Origin: Lampris incognitus
Lineage: Eukaryota; Chordata; Actinopteri; Lampriformes; Lampridae
DNA length: 64,000 nt
Assembly: GCF_029633865.1 (NCBI RefSeq)
Contig: NC_079223.1
Span: forward strand, 37,321,706 to 37,385,705
Reading direction: 5' to 3'
Shown here piece after piece: positions 46,901 through 58,999 of this stretch (position 1 is the first letter of the stretch; every line of letters begins with the position of its first letter). The position numbers and the translations under genes were made by a program. Below the pieces are notes generated by a model. That model worked only from the letters and a program-made list of their open reading frames with translations. It ran no database searches and had not been told where the DNA came from.

Positions 46901-48449
46901 TTATAAATGTTGCAAGTGAATAATATATGTATATCCAATAATTGTGATCACTTATAATTAAACAATAAGGCAGTAATAACTAAACCTAACCTCAGTCAGC
47001 AATTTTCTTCCAGTACTCCTGTCTGGTCTTAGCAGCAGCTTTTTGCTGCGACATATTCTTCATATTTCCACGTAATTATTTCTTGCTCCTCTGCTAAGAA
47101 ACAAAGTCGCTTGAGATCTCTTCATGTTTAATGGGATTAGCTGCTTGCTGCAAATGTATGTACACGTGTGCAGGGATTTATCAGAACCTGATCATCTAAA
47201 CTCGGGTCAATAGAGAACGTTGTTGACCACCATTGTGATACCAGTTATCTCGCGATTGCATTTGTTAGGTTTTGCCAGAAATTGGTTTTGTCACAAAAAA
47301 AGTTTTGCCAACAGTTAGAATATAGTTCTGAACCATTTTTTCCTGTAATACGTATATCCTTCCTTTTCTATGGCAGAAGATGACAAATATGTGTGTTATG
47401 GAAAAATAGTTCAAAACTATATCTAATTTTTAGTATTTTACATATACTTGCTAAAATGATCAAAAAAATATTTTTTTTTTCTGAGAGGAGCTGCTAATGA
47501 TCCTGGTAGATGTCCGGCATTTGAGCTAAGCTAGGCTATCCAGCTAGACTGCACACAGACAAAAGGTGTCCATGGGTTTAAAGCTTGTCAGAATCAAGTT
47601 ATCCAAATTTCTTAAATTAGGACAATGCTCAATGATTTTGTCAATAGGGTTTGGCAGTAAGGCCAGGCTCTAATTTCCTTTGTGGCCAGTAATTTCTTCG
47701 TAGTTTGGATGTGAAGTGGCACACTAATCATGTTGTACTTTTCATAACTTCAACAGCGATACATGTTGTCAATTGAGAAAATGTCAGAAAATGTCACGAT
47801 ATCATATTTTTCCCATATCGCCATGTGCTAAACTATATATGATGATCATTACAGTGTTGCAATGTTTTGTGATTTTGTGAAATTCGTCTAACACTTTGAA
47901 TGCCCCTAGTGGCCATTTTCAGCATGGCTTAGCCTTCATTCAGGACAAAGTATCTTTAGCTTCTTCTTCTGTCTGTTCCATCTTGATCAAGTGGTCCTTG
48001 ATCAAGCCAGCCGATCAGAAATGACCTCCTCTTCACTGTAATGCTGTGCATGTTGAGAGCAAACAGAGCAGCATGCCAGACAACTCTGTGGATAACAGCA
48101 GACATGCACATAAACTTCTTTTTCTTTTCGTAAGACACTGATTTTTGTCTGCTCAGAATGAATGATTATTTTGTATGCCAATAAATTTCTCTACAAGATT
48201 TGGTTTATTGACATGCAGAAAATCTCTGTGGTTTGTGCACTCAAAATATTACCTTGTGTGCACAGAAACATAATAGAAACGCTTTATATGTGTCAACTTG
48301 ATTCTGGTAAACAAAATGTGTGTTGTAGAAGATAACACAATGTGTCCTTTTGATCGTTACACAAAAATAGTTTAAGAAAATACACATAATTTAGGCATAC
48401 CAGCATGATATGTTGGTATGTGCATATATGTGTGTTTGAAAGAGAGACA

Positions 48450-48482
<33 letters not shown>

Positions 48483-48534
48483 GTGTAAAATAAACTTGTA
48501 TATATGTTGTTGTTTTTTTGTTTCCTTCATGCAG
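40911..48534 (+). other. intron 1 of the choline transporter gene
   Basis: This 7.6 kb AT-rich intron has fewer recognisable transposons than the rest of the window. It contains a short (TCTG)n tract (about 45020-45056), an imperfect (AGTAT)n tract (45318-45346) and a (GT)n tract (48451-48481). I see no coding exon in either strand that resembles a known protein. Confidence 0.8.
48451..48481. repeat. (GT)n microsatellite before exon 2
   Basis: About 15 GT units ending 54 bases before the exon 2 acceptor. Confidence 0.95.
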
Positions 48535-48648
48535 CTACATGGGTTGGCGGCGGCTTCATCGTGGGCACAGCAGAGGCAGTATACAACCCATCTATGGGTC
48601 TAATCTGGGCTGTAATGCCAATAGCTGCTACCATGTGCTTCATCATCG
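48535..48648 (+). CDS. slc5a7: choline transporter (SLC5A7 family), exon 2
   Basis: After a T-rich tract and GCAG, this 114-base exon joins in phase 1 and encodes ATWVGGGFIVGTAEAVYNPS, then MGLIWAVMPIAATMCFIIG. The ATWVGGG-x-x-x-GTAEAVY signature is diagnostic for the SLC5A7 choline transporter branch; the human form has YIN where this has FIV. This segment covers TM2 and part of TM3 in the sodium/solute symporter fold. The donor GTAAGA follows at 48649. A (GT)n microsatellite lies 55 bases before the exon. Confidence 0.93.
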
Positions 48649-48687
48649 GTAAGATGTTTTTCTTATATACTGCATGTAAACCCAGGT

Positions 48688-48735
48688 GGTCCTGTGTAGC
48701 TCAATGGGTTGTGCATGGTGCTAATGCTGCTAGGG
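48688..48735 (+). repeat. tRNA-like SINE head fragment
   Basis: GTGTAGCTCAATGGGTTGTG matches a box A-type tRNA start. No box B or body follows, because a Penelope terminus begins soon after. Confidence 0.35.
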
Positions 48736-48783
48736 CACCATTCAAATTGAAAACCATATACACTCATTTGAGTAAGTGTCTTT

Positions 48784-49195
48784 ATGCATGCTCAATAATA
48801 CAGGTAAGAAAGCTGAATCAGTTCATCTGGATGGAACGGTTATTGACAAATGTGTCATCACTCATCTAAGTGACCGCTTCAGTCTAAACTGACTGCAGGT
48901 ATCCCCACCCTTATAAACAATACAGTTGCATAACAACCAAAACCAACGATGAGTTTCATATGCAAATAAGCATATGACTATGATGAGGATGTGCACATCC
49001 TTGATAGGGAGGAATGCTGGTTTGAATGCGGAGTCAAAGAGACCATCTATGTGAAGAGGGATCGAGCATCTCTGAACCGGGGGGGGGGGCTAAGAGTACA
49101 TCTGTCGCCATCTTACAGTGCTGTAATTGCAACTATTCCGAAATCCTCTGTGAATAGCAGACATGGCCATTGTAACTCTAGTTATTGATCACGAC
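48784..49195 (+). mobile_element. Penelope-like element fragment with endonuclease end
   Basis: The terminal region (TGCATGCTCAATAATACAGG, then GAATCAGTTCATCTGGATGG, to TCATATGCAAATAAGCATAT) is joined directly to the endonuclease C-terminal part (MHILDREECWFECGVKETIY, VKRDRASLNRGGG, SPSYSAVIATIPKSSVNSRH) in + orientation. It is a deleted copy in intron 2. Confidence 0.8.
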
Positions 49196-50224
49196 AGTTT
49201 CCATATGAAACGGATTATTGGTTTGCGTCTTTGATTATCTCAGTAAGGTGTTTTTAAAAGTGAAATTTCCCAAAAGGCAAACATCACAAATTTGGTCATT
49301 GGAAATTCCCAATACACAGCTGGCTGTGAATAACAACTTAACATTTATCATTGCGAGTAGACCACACATCATACAGACATAGTAGTCAGTCCACCAATTC
49401 ATAGATGCCGACAGGATGTTTCTGATTCATTTCTATTGGAAGGTGGTCCATAAATCAGGTGAAACTATATTTTATACATGTTGCTTCTCTGGTTTCAGTC
49501 TTCAGACAAAAGATTCCTCATTTTGTGTAAAACAAAGTGTTGTTTATGTAAGGCTCTTTTACCAAGAGGTGTAGAACATTGAACACCCCCCGCCCCCCAA
49601 CCCCATTGACATTAGCATGAGCAGCGGGTGTAATCTTTGGAGATTACCAGAGGACCAAACAATTCATTCCAGTTTCACATGAAAATCACATGAGAAACAA
49701 GGCATTATCCTTTAACACCCGGATGAATGTACATTGGCATCGGCGTGTTTTTTTTTCCACACGAGTGTGAAATGTCAAGAATTCCAGAGTCTCTCACTCT
49801 TTTTTACTTGGAGGTATTACAGCCCAGCAGGCCTGCAGCCTTACTTCGGCCCTGTTTTCACGTTTTCTACTGTAACTATAGGAACCGTTGGCGGTATTAG
49901 CCAGATTAAAAAACAGAGGCAGCAGATATTTTTAGACCGCACGTTCCTTGACAAAGGCACAATGCTGCAGTCCATATTCTTCTAGCCATTTTTTTTTTGT
50001 TTTTTTGTTTTTTTTGGCTCTACCCTTCTGTACTCTTTTCTGGAGCATATATCAACCAACAAACCGAACCAGATGCAACTGCCCTTGTCCTATTTTGTTT
50101 TGGATGATGTGTAGAAATGTATTTAGATATATATAGATAACTGGCATGGCAGTTGGAAAATAAAGGCTATGTGAAATTAGTCGGATGTTGATCAATTACA
50201 ACAGTCAAACTCTATAAGCACATT

Positions 50225-50340
50225 AAAGAAGGTTGAATCAGTTCATCTGGATACAACGTTTATTGACAGTCTGTCAGTAAATGTTGTATCCAGATGAACT
50301 GATTCAACCTTCTTTGATTTTCATACATGGATTATTGAGC
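50225..50340. mobile_element. palindromic pair of Penelope-like termini
   Basis: Positions 50225-50269 and 50271-50315 are inverted copies with two mismatches over 45 bases and one base between them. The sequence is the element terminus (GTTGAATCAGTTCATCTGGA and its complement). The outer end GGATTATTGAGCGTGCATCA continues to 50340. Confidence 0.9.
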
Positions 50341-50736
50341 GTGCATCAAGACATCTATAAAGCATATTTTGCGCAGTAATATGTACTGCAATATGCTTCA
50401 CATAAGAGCAAGTGAGGTTGCAAAAATAGATAATAGAAATATGGCAAAAGAGAAAAGCAGGATATGAGGTTATAGGTTTGAGTAAAACAGAGCATGGATT
50501 AAAATCATTAAAATGAGAAGATAAAGCAAAGTAAAAGAAAAAAAAGTTTAAACAGAAAAGATTTAAAACTCACTATAGGTTGAAGAAAAACGTTTCCTGT
50601 GATGATTATAAACTTAAACTGAAAATACTTTTTTGGGATCAGCTTCTTTTTCTGCCCCCCTTTGCTCCAATCATTAAGACAATCGTTATGATATTGGTTC
50701 AGCTCGAGGAAACATGTTCCCTTCATACATTTATAT

Positions 50737-51637
50737 TATGGATGCACGGTGATATCGGCACGACATCGATATCGTCCGATAAAAATTTTAAAAGTTAGTT
50801 ATCGGCAGATATGAAAATGTCTGCCGATGTGCCTGGCCGATGAGGCAATGTTTTAACTATGCACACGCAACGATGCTGAATGTTTATTATGAGTGCCAGC
50901 AACACGTCAGCATGTCAGCTGTGTGGAAGTACTTGGAAGTATCTGAAACAGATAACAAAATTGCTATTTGCAATGCTTGTAAAGCACCAGTGATGCGAGG
51001 AAGGGTAAAACCACACTCCTGTAACACTACCAGTTTAATTATTCATCTTAAGAGCCGTCGTCCTGAACACCACGAAGAGTTTCTGAAAAGTTGGCAAGAA
51101 AAAACGGCGCCAGTGAAAACCTTGTTGGCAGCCTCCACTTCAGTCATTTGATGACGCTGAGAAATATAGTCGTAAGCACCCAAAGGTGAAAGCCCTTAAC
51201 AACAAATTCATTGAACAATGTGTTATTCTGTACTATGTCAACGACTTTGTCAGTACGGTCTCAGGGAAGCATCATACAAACCTGTTCAAGTAGGATGAGA
51301 TTTACATTTTCATTTGAAAATGCTACTTAAAAAGATAAATGTGGCATGTTTTACATGTAGTCTAATTTGAAATGATTTCCTTATTTTTCATGTGAGTGAA
51401 TGTCTACATTTGTAAAAGGCCCCGTGTCTGTTTCTACAAGTAGGCCATCACAGTTAGAGTAATTGATTTATTGATTGGTTGATTCCCGTTAAGGAGAGTG
51501 ATTTGGCGTTCTCTTCAATGAAATGAAAAAAAAAAAGAAGAAAGATGTGTCCGTAGTGGTATTGACAGTCGGCCAAAATGAGTTTGAAAATATCAGCATA
51601 TGGAGTATCAGCAAAAATCCAACATCGTTCATCCCTA
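50737..51637 (+). mobile_element. hAT transposon, internally deleted, with BED zinc finger
   Basis: Ends are TATGGATGCACGGTGATATC and, reverse complemented on the right, TAGGGATGAACGATGTTGGA. The 8-base flanks ATTTATAT (50729-50736) and GTTTATAT (51638-51645) agree at 7 of 8. Inside, 50840-51151 encodes a BED-type zinc finger (SAVWKYLEVSETDNKIAICN, then ACKAP, NTTSLIIHLKSRRPEHHEEF; C-x2-C and H-x4/5-H pattern) as found at the N terminus of hAT transposases. The catalytic domain and the hAT dimerisation domain are missing. Confidence 0.85.
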
Positions 51638-53426
51638 GTTTATATCTCAAATATTGTATATGTGGTAGAGGAATCCCTGATGATTTATTGATGAGCTGTG
51701 TGTGGTATTTGGGTATGGAAAGTGTAATATATTGTAGCGTTCATCGCCATTACAGAACACACAACTGAACATTGCCTTTATTCTCGGCTGTTGTCGGCCA
51801 CAGCCACGCCGTACAGACCACCATTATCGATCTTGTCGAACTCACAGGTCGTCTCCCCCTGCACATAGCCCCGTCCCACTAAGATCTGACCCGGCAACAG
51901 TGCACCCCCCCCCCTCCCGAACTGCAAAACATCTCCCAAACAACTGTGTGCAACTAATACTTATACCCCATGGTGAACCTGAACAATATAATCATAGGCA
52001 GATTATGTGATACAATGGACCCTTGGGCATGGACACGTAAAGCCCCCCCCCCCAGCTGTACCTCAATAGGATTTACAGCACACATACACACAATTAACAC
52101 CAACAGCATGTTAACTGAGACACTAAGATATACATTCACCTGCAGTCAGTTTTCAAGTAGGACTTTTGGGGCTCTGTTCTTGACATGAATGACTAAGCCC
52201 TTTGATTATGTGACAAGAAATGTAAAGTTAATAACAGCGACTTCACACAGAGACTCTGGCTTAGGGGCCCCTGGACCTGGTAGGCCCGTTCGCTAATCCA
52301 CCCATCTATAAAATCACTGGGAAATGGCACCTTAATTAATTCTCTTTCAGGTATCGTATATAATCTTACTGAAAGATGTTAGGTCAATGTGAACTAAAGT
52401 TTCACTCCTGATGCCCCCCTTTTTTTTTCTTTTTTTTTTTGTGAGGACAAACCTTTAGTTCCTATTATTATCCCATGATTCAGATTATATCCCCCCTGCG
52501 GCTCCTAAATTTGGCAATACCACCTTTGTTGTTCCAGTTAAACAGAGAATTGGATGGTGACACAGGCTAAAGTGAAAAATGAGGAGGCTCTGAAATCTGT
52601 TGCTATCATGCATCACACTGTGACAGCTGTGAAAGGTCATTTCATTGATGCTGAAACTTTGGGTGACAAAAAGGTCACCGCTATTGTAAAAGAGTCCTGG
52701 TGAGACATTATGGTCAGTTGGGGGGATATTAAAGTTGTTAATTATTGCTGTTACGGTGACTTTCGGTATTCCCATCTTGAGCTCCTACAGTTCCCACTGA
52801 ATCACCGGCTCCGATGCAAACCTTGCATTTAAAAAAACCCTGAATAACCAGTGGAGGGGATCACTGTGTATGTCTTGTTGAAATGTCTCTAAGTGATGTG
52901 TCGAGGTGCAGGTCTGTCGCTGATACCTACATACCTCTGGTGTTTTTGTGGAGCGGGGCTCCTGCAAAAAATCTCGTTAATATATTCTTGATTTTATATT
53001 GAATGTCAAAATATGGTATTGAATTTACGGTATTACCCTTTAAAAACAGCAGATTTGGTCAGGTAATGGCTGTCTAGGGGACAGACTTGAAGACAATATG
53101 TAGCTCTGTGAAATTAGTGATTTAAAATTTGGTTTTCCTTTTGCGAAAAACAGGCACGAAAACCTTACTGAAAGTCGCAGGAGCACGTTACCTATGATGG
53201 AGTATTCTCACATTCAAAAGCAAAACCTCAGTAGCGGCCAATAAAAGAAGAGAAGCTATAAGTATTAATAGGGGTCAACTAGAAGGTGATGATGGCCTGT
53301 TATTTTTTTTTTCAAACTGATGATACATTTCCAGAAGTGACACAGCTAAAGAAAATTTTACGACATGCTAAAGTGTTGTCTAACAAAGCACAAATGTAAC
53401 TTTGTTCCCCTCCTTCGTGCTTTTAG

Positions 53427-53582
53427 GTGGGCTGTTCTTCGCCCAGCCGATGAGAGACAGGAAGTATGTGACCATGATGGACCCTTTCCAGATCAAGTAC
53501 GGTAGAGTAGCGGCTGCTACCCTGTCACTGGCTTCACTGGTATCAGAGATTATGTGGGTGACAGGAACACTCATAGGATTAG
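53427..53582 (+). CDS. slc5a7: choline transporter (SLC5A7 family), exon 3
   Basis: The acceptor TTTTAG precedes a 156-base exon that stays in phase 1 at both ends. It encodes GLFFAQPMRDRKYVTMMDPF, then QIKYGRVAAATLSLASLVSE and IMWVTGTLIGLG. The FFAxPMRxxxYVTMxDPFQ block is highly conserved in SLC5A7 (human FFAKPMRSKGYVTMLDPFQ), while the following membrane segment differs considerably from human. The donor is GTAAGA at 53583. The intron that follows opens with (GT)n repeats. Confidence 0.93.
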
Positions 53583-53631
53583 GTAAGAATGTGGCTATCA
53601 TCGACCGCACCACTTTGTGTATCCTGGAGTG

Positions 53632-53662
<31 letters not shown>

Positions 53663-53817
53663 ATCCTGGAGTGTGTGTATGTGTGTGTGTGAGGGAGAGA
53701 GAGAGTATGCAGAAGGGGGTTGGGGTTATATCGTATGTATGGGCACTTTGTGTGATTGTGCATTGAGTTGTGCATTGAGTGTGAGTTAGTGCCCATTAAT
53801 CATTGTCTGTTCTGCAT

Positions 53818-53928
<111 letters not shown>

Positions 53929-54548
53929 CCATCCGTTGGGGAGTATGTGTGTTCAATGTGTGTGTTCAGCTTTGGCAAGTGAGTTTTGGCAGGTGTGTGT
54001 GTGTGCGTGCGTACGTGTGTTTTTGGGTCGGTACATGTACACGTTTGCCTCCGTGTGTGTATGAGTGTGTCTGCATGTGTATGTGTGATCCATACAATCC
54101 TGGTATGCTGACCCTAGCTGACAGTTGAGCAGCTGTTGATCTCGGCTCTCTGCTGAATTATCTCCATTAGTAATGAGACCACGACTTGCTCCTGCCAGAA
54201 ATGCACTTTGTTTTTGGGGCTGACAACAAAATTCAGTCATGAGAGTGACTATCAATATGTGTGACACATTACAGCAGAAAGGAGGGACATTTCTAAACTG
54301 TACCGTTTAAATATGTACAGGCAAGGATTGAAAGTACCCAGACTTTAAGCTGGAGTGAAAGTGGACGTTCTCCAGAAATATGAACAACAGCCGCATTATG
54401 ATTATTATCAATATCATTGTAATTATTCTGAGCTTTATGCTGTGGGAAAACCTCCCATAATGGAAACCTATCTTTCCAGTTGTGATTGACCTTGTGAATC
54501 TGCAATGTTACTCTCTCATACACCCACATTTAGCTAGTGTTCACCATT

Positions 54549-54551
<3 letters not shown>

Positions 54552-54624
<73 letters not shown>

Positions 54625-54627
54625 ACA
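54552..54627. repeat. (CA)n microsatellite
   Basis: About 38 CA units with one CAAA interruption. Another (CA)n is at 54963-54981. Confidence 0.98.
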
Positions 54628-55416
54628 CGCATGCCGGTATCGTGATGGTGCTGTTGTAGCTGCCGCTCTCGGACATGCCTGAGATAACATGGAGGGACTC
54701 TGCCTCGTCAGTTCTCTTCCTGTTGGGGTCCTCTCGGTCATTTGCTGTAAGAGCTACAGAAATGAAACTCGGCCCAGCTTGAGAGTAAGGACTTACATGA
54801 ACTCATTACAGTAAGTTACATTAGTTAAGAATATTAGCCATTAAGCCAGGAGTATCCTTTAATTCACCCAAATAAGCACCTGCTTAGACTGCCCATTTAC
54901 TGAGCACGATTATCGATTGAATTATTTACTTGATATCGTTCACATGACAGTAAAAATTGTCTACACACACACACACACACAGATTTTGTAATGAACAAAG
55001 ATGTTGAGGAAAATGATGCAAGAATAAAAGCAGACATTTTACATGGAAAATATGGTGACGTAAAAGTAAAATCCGTCCATCCGTTATCCAAACCGCTTAT
55101 CCTGTTCCCAGAGTTGCGGGGGTAAAAGTAAAAAAATCACCAAACATTTAAACACTCTGATAAAGTACAGACATATCCAAAAAATACGTAAGTGCTATAA
55201 TGAAGTATTTTTACTTTGCTACTCCACATCCCTGTGTACAACTGGAGTCGCTCTACTTGCCCAGTCTTGCAATACTTATGCAAAAAAAAAAAAACTTTAA
55301 CAAGAGTAATGCTAACCTCAGGCTAACAATGGCAATTAGAGTGATTTCAATTTGTTTGACAACTTCACTAGCCACAGGTATCAGTTAACCCTGCAAATAT
55401 TAGTAAAACCCCCCGG

Positions 55417-55650
55417 ACATCAGTGTCAAGTCAATTTGATTTTATTTGTATAGCCCAATATCACAAATTACAAATTTGCCTCAGGAGGGCTTTACAGCAA
55501 CACAACATCCTGTCCTTAGACCCTCGCATCGTATAAGGAACAACTCCCTAAAAAAAAAAAAAAACCTTTAACAGAGAGAAAAAAATAGGAAGAAAGCTCA
55601 GGGAGAGCGACAGAGGAGAGATCTCTCTCCCAAGATGGACAAATCTTTTG
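55417..55650 (-). repeat. dispersed repeat F, inverted copy
   Basis: The segment from TCAAGTCAATTTGATTTTAT through ATAGCCCAATATCACAAATT to AGAGAGATCTCTCTCCCAAG is the reverse complement of 56230-56508. It resembles the 3' part of a fish retroelement with a (TTGAC)n tail. Confidence 0.75.
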
Positions 55651-55758
55651 TTTTTGTTTAAATATTTTTGAATTTATTTTATTTTTCTATTTATTGTCAT
55701 CTGTCTTTTTGCTTGCCTACTTTACACTTTTAAGCAACATACTCATTGTGGAAAATGG

Positions 55759-55759
<1 letters not shown>

Positions 55760-55791
<32 letters not shown>
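55760..55791. repeat. (CA)n microsatellite
   Basis: About 16 CA units between the two inverted copies of repeat F. Confidence 0.97.
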
Positions 55792-55792
<1 letters not shown>

Positions 55793-55998
55793 CACCTTAT
55801 GTCACTTAACAACGAGTTCTCCAGTGCAGTTGTGGCACACACTGTGCAGACTGCACTCAAAAGTAGTCAAAACATGGATTTTTCAGGTTGAGAGTGCACC
55901 TGCAGAATGCATTTGTAAATTGTGCGTGAGTTTAACAGGATATCATTCTCCACTGAGGAATGACAACCGCATTAGCTGCAGTATGAACCACTGGAGTA

Positions 55999-56001
<3 letters not shown>

Positions 56002-56045
<44 letters not shown>
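56002..56045. repeat. (TA)n microsatellite
   Basis: About 22 TA units immediately before the plus copy of repeat F. Confidence 0.98.
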
Positions 56046-56047
<2 letters not shown>

Positions 56048-56061
56048 CTTTTTTCTTTTTA

Positions 56062-56508
56062 CACGGTGATGCTGGTCATGTGGCTGTTCCGGTGGCATCT
56101 GGACACTGCTTGGCATCCTGCTCGTCATATTCTTCATATATTTTATACTTCCATTATAATTCTGTTATCCTCTTTTAATGTTGTATTCTGTAAATTGTGT
56201 GAACGCAACATCCATTGCACGTTATCCATCTTGGAAGAGAGATCCCTCCTCTGTTGCTCTCTCTGAGGTTTCTTCCTATTTTTTTCTCCCTGTTAAAGGT
56301 TTTTTTTTTTTAAGGGGGTTGTTCCTTATCCGATACGAGGATCTAAGGACAGGATGTTGTTTTGCTATAAATCCCCTTAAGGCAAATTTGTAATTTGTGA
56401 TATTGGGCTATAAAAATAAAATTGACCTGACTTGCTATAAATCCCCTTTAGGCAAATTTGTAATTTGTGATATTGGGCTATACAAATAGAATTGACTTGA
56501 CTTAATAT
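56062..56508 (+). repeat. dispersed repeat F, plus copy with duplicated tail
   Basis: The body (GGTGATGCTGGTCATGTGGC ... GAGAGATCCCTCCTCTGTTG) ends with a roughly 69-base tail unit (TGCTATAAATCCCCTTAAGG ... GGGCTATAAAAATAAAATTG) present twice in tandem (56363 and 56433), followed by TTGACTTGACTT. Confidence 0.75.
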
Positions 56509-57199
56509 GTTTTGAGACTGGGCTAACAGCCCTCCCCATAAAGGTGCAAATCCTGGCTTTCAAGATCCATTTGTGTTCATCAATGTGGGTCAGTGTTTGT
56601 GTATGCACATTCAAAACATATGTATTTTTGACCGTGTGGTGCATGTGCATCTGCGACATATGATATCTACGATAAGCATAACAGTGCTTATATTAGCCTG
56701 AAGCTTCCCGGGGGACCAAACGGGTCAAGCGAATTGTGAATATACACTTGGCAGTTTATGGTTTATATTTACACAGGATGTGCACATCTTTAAGATGACC
56801 CTCCGAATAGGGAGCTGTGGTTTGTTTGCCCTCGTCGGTGTCAAACGTGTCTCGAGGTTCTACAGTTGACAACGAAGAGCACTAGACATCGCATCGAGAT
56901 CTTTAGCCAAATCCGGCCGCGAGAAGCCAAACACCTTTTGACGCAAAACGCTTCAACCTAGTTAACGGGCCTTCCTTGCATGAATTTAAACCCTCACATT
57001 TTGATATATCAGCAGATGTGGCCTCAAAGACACCTCAAATATTGTGATACTCCATCACTGCTGTTATGGTGTTCATTTCTGCTGCATCAGGCCAGGCTTA
57101 CGCAGTTTCCTTGGCTCCGACCTCTAAAGCTGTGATGGATGTGTCTGTTCTGTGAGCGGGCGAGCCTTATTCCAAACCTCCAACTGGACGTGAAGGTCA

Positions 57200-57590
57200 G
57201 ACATGTCGTGCGGGCCTGAATTACACTTTTGCTCTGCACCCCCTGAATGCAGCGGCCAACTTTTTAACTCATCTGGGACGTGCAGAAAAGATGGCGTGCG
57301 TCGCTTGGAAAAACAGGGCCGTTTTACACTGTGTCAACTTGAGTCAATTTGTTGTTGGAGCGGTCTGATTACGATACCCGGTACCACCCGGGGGCATTGA
57401 CTGACTCATATTTAATCATGGATTTTGTTGTTCCCTATTGTAAGCCACTCAGCACTTTGTTTTTATGTGTGTATTGCACTTCTGGGGGTGGGGTGGGGGG
57501 GGGGGGTCCAGGCCACAAGCTTTGCATTGGAAATGTACTGGCTGTGTTTTGACAATAAGCTTGAACTTCAACTTGAAATGAATCGCTATT
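57200..57590 (+). repeat. possible retroelement 3' end
   Basis: The segment ends TTTTGACAATAAGCTTGAAC, then TTCAACTTGAA, resembling a LINE 3' end with a short (CTTGAA)n tail. There is a G-run at 57492-57508. No second copy is seen, so this is tentative. Confidence 0.3.
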
Positions 57591-58563
57591 ACGCCACCCA
57601 CAACACGTTTTAATGCAAGATGGAAATAGCGTTGTAGTGCGAGTCAGTCTGATCCGTTCACAAGAGCTTTCCATTAATTTCCCCCCAAATGATTCTCACT
57701 GTGTGCTTTGGAGTACGAGGTGGGTGGTTTTCCTCAAAAAATATGGCGAGATCCAGAAAGTTAGCACAGGCATGGAGCTGGGATGATGTCCAGTAGGTGC
57801 ACAGCGTTGATCTGGAATTTTAAGGAGTTGGAAAACAAAACTTCGTCTCAAAAAGACTTCTTTGACCCCGTGTGACCTTATTGGAGAATGGGCCTACTAA
57901 GAAAGACGGTATTGTTAAGTCATACTTTCAACTACTTTTACACCTGTTGGAAGTAATCCTGACTTTGGCAGGAATTATGGCCTTGGAAAACTAGAGTAGG
58001 AAACCACAGCTATTTATCTGGAAAACTAAATCCCTTAGCGAAATCTTGAAGGACGTTTGGAAGTAAACAGAGCATACACACTTTTCTTCAGCTCTTCCAT
58101 GCTTTACACACACACTTTAACACTTGAGAAGTGTATACACCACTTCTTCACCCTCGGCTGTCACCAACTTTTCTAAATAAAGTAATGCCTGGTAGCAAAT
58201 ATAATTCCTCAGTGGAAGCTTAAAATAACCTTTCAATCGTCCCAGTTTTGCAGTATTTTTATCTCCTATCTTTATAGCGTTTGTCAAAAGCAAGAGAGAT
58301 ACCGATGCTTAGTGAAGCAAAACGCAACAGATGATGAGAGAAACAATGAAAATGTGTTTAAAAACAGGAACAGGACGATGCAAACGGACAGTGTTGCCGT
58401 GTATTAAATAAACAAGACCTGGTGTTGCCTTGTAAGAGCCAGACCAAACTAAGGACAAAGTGGCTTTGTGACGATGTTGAGGGTGTGTGTTATGGCTGAA
58501 AATACAAATTTGGTTACCTTGATGGATTTGCTTGCAAAGAATGTTTAGCAAGTAATGTGCAAT

Positions 58564-58999
58564 GTCTTTTTTCTCCCAAATTGTACCCGTCCAATTACCC
58601 CACTCTTCCGAGCCGTCCCGGTCACTGTTCCACCCCCTCTGCCGATCCGGGGAGGGCTGCAGACTACCACATGCCTCCTCCCATACATGTGGAGTCACCA
58701 GCCGCTTCTTTTCACCTGACAGTGAGGCGTTTCGCCAGGGGGACGTAGCGCATGGGAAAATCACGCTAGTCCCCCCCAGTTCCCCCTCCCCCCCCGAACA
58801 GGCACCCCGACCGACCGACCAGAGGAGGCACTAGTGCAGCGACCAGGACACACACCCACATCCGGCTTCCCACCCGCAGACACGGCCAATTGTGTCTGTA
58901 GGGACGCCCGACCAAGCTGGAGGTAACACGGGGATTCGGACCGCCGATCCCCGTGTTGGTAGGCAACGGAATAGACCGCTATGCTACCCGGATGCCCCC
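58564..58999 (-). repeat. tRNA-derived SINE, family B, inverted, with target duplication
   Basis: Complete copy. Flanks GTAATGTGCAAT (58552-58563) and GTAATATGTAAT (59000-59011) agree at 10 of 12. Confidence 0.85.
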
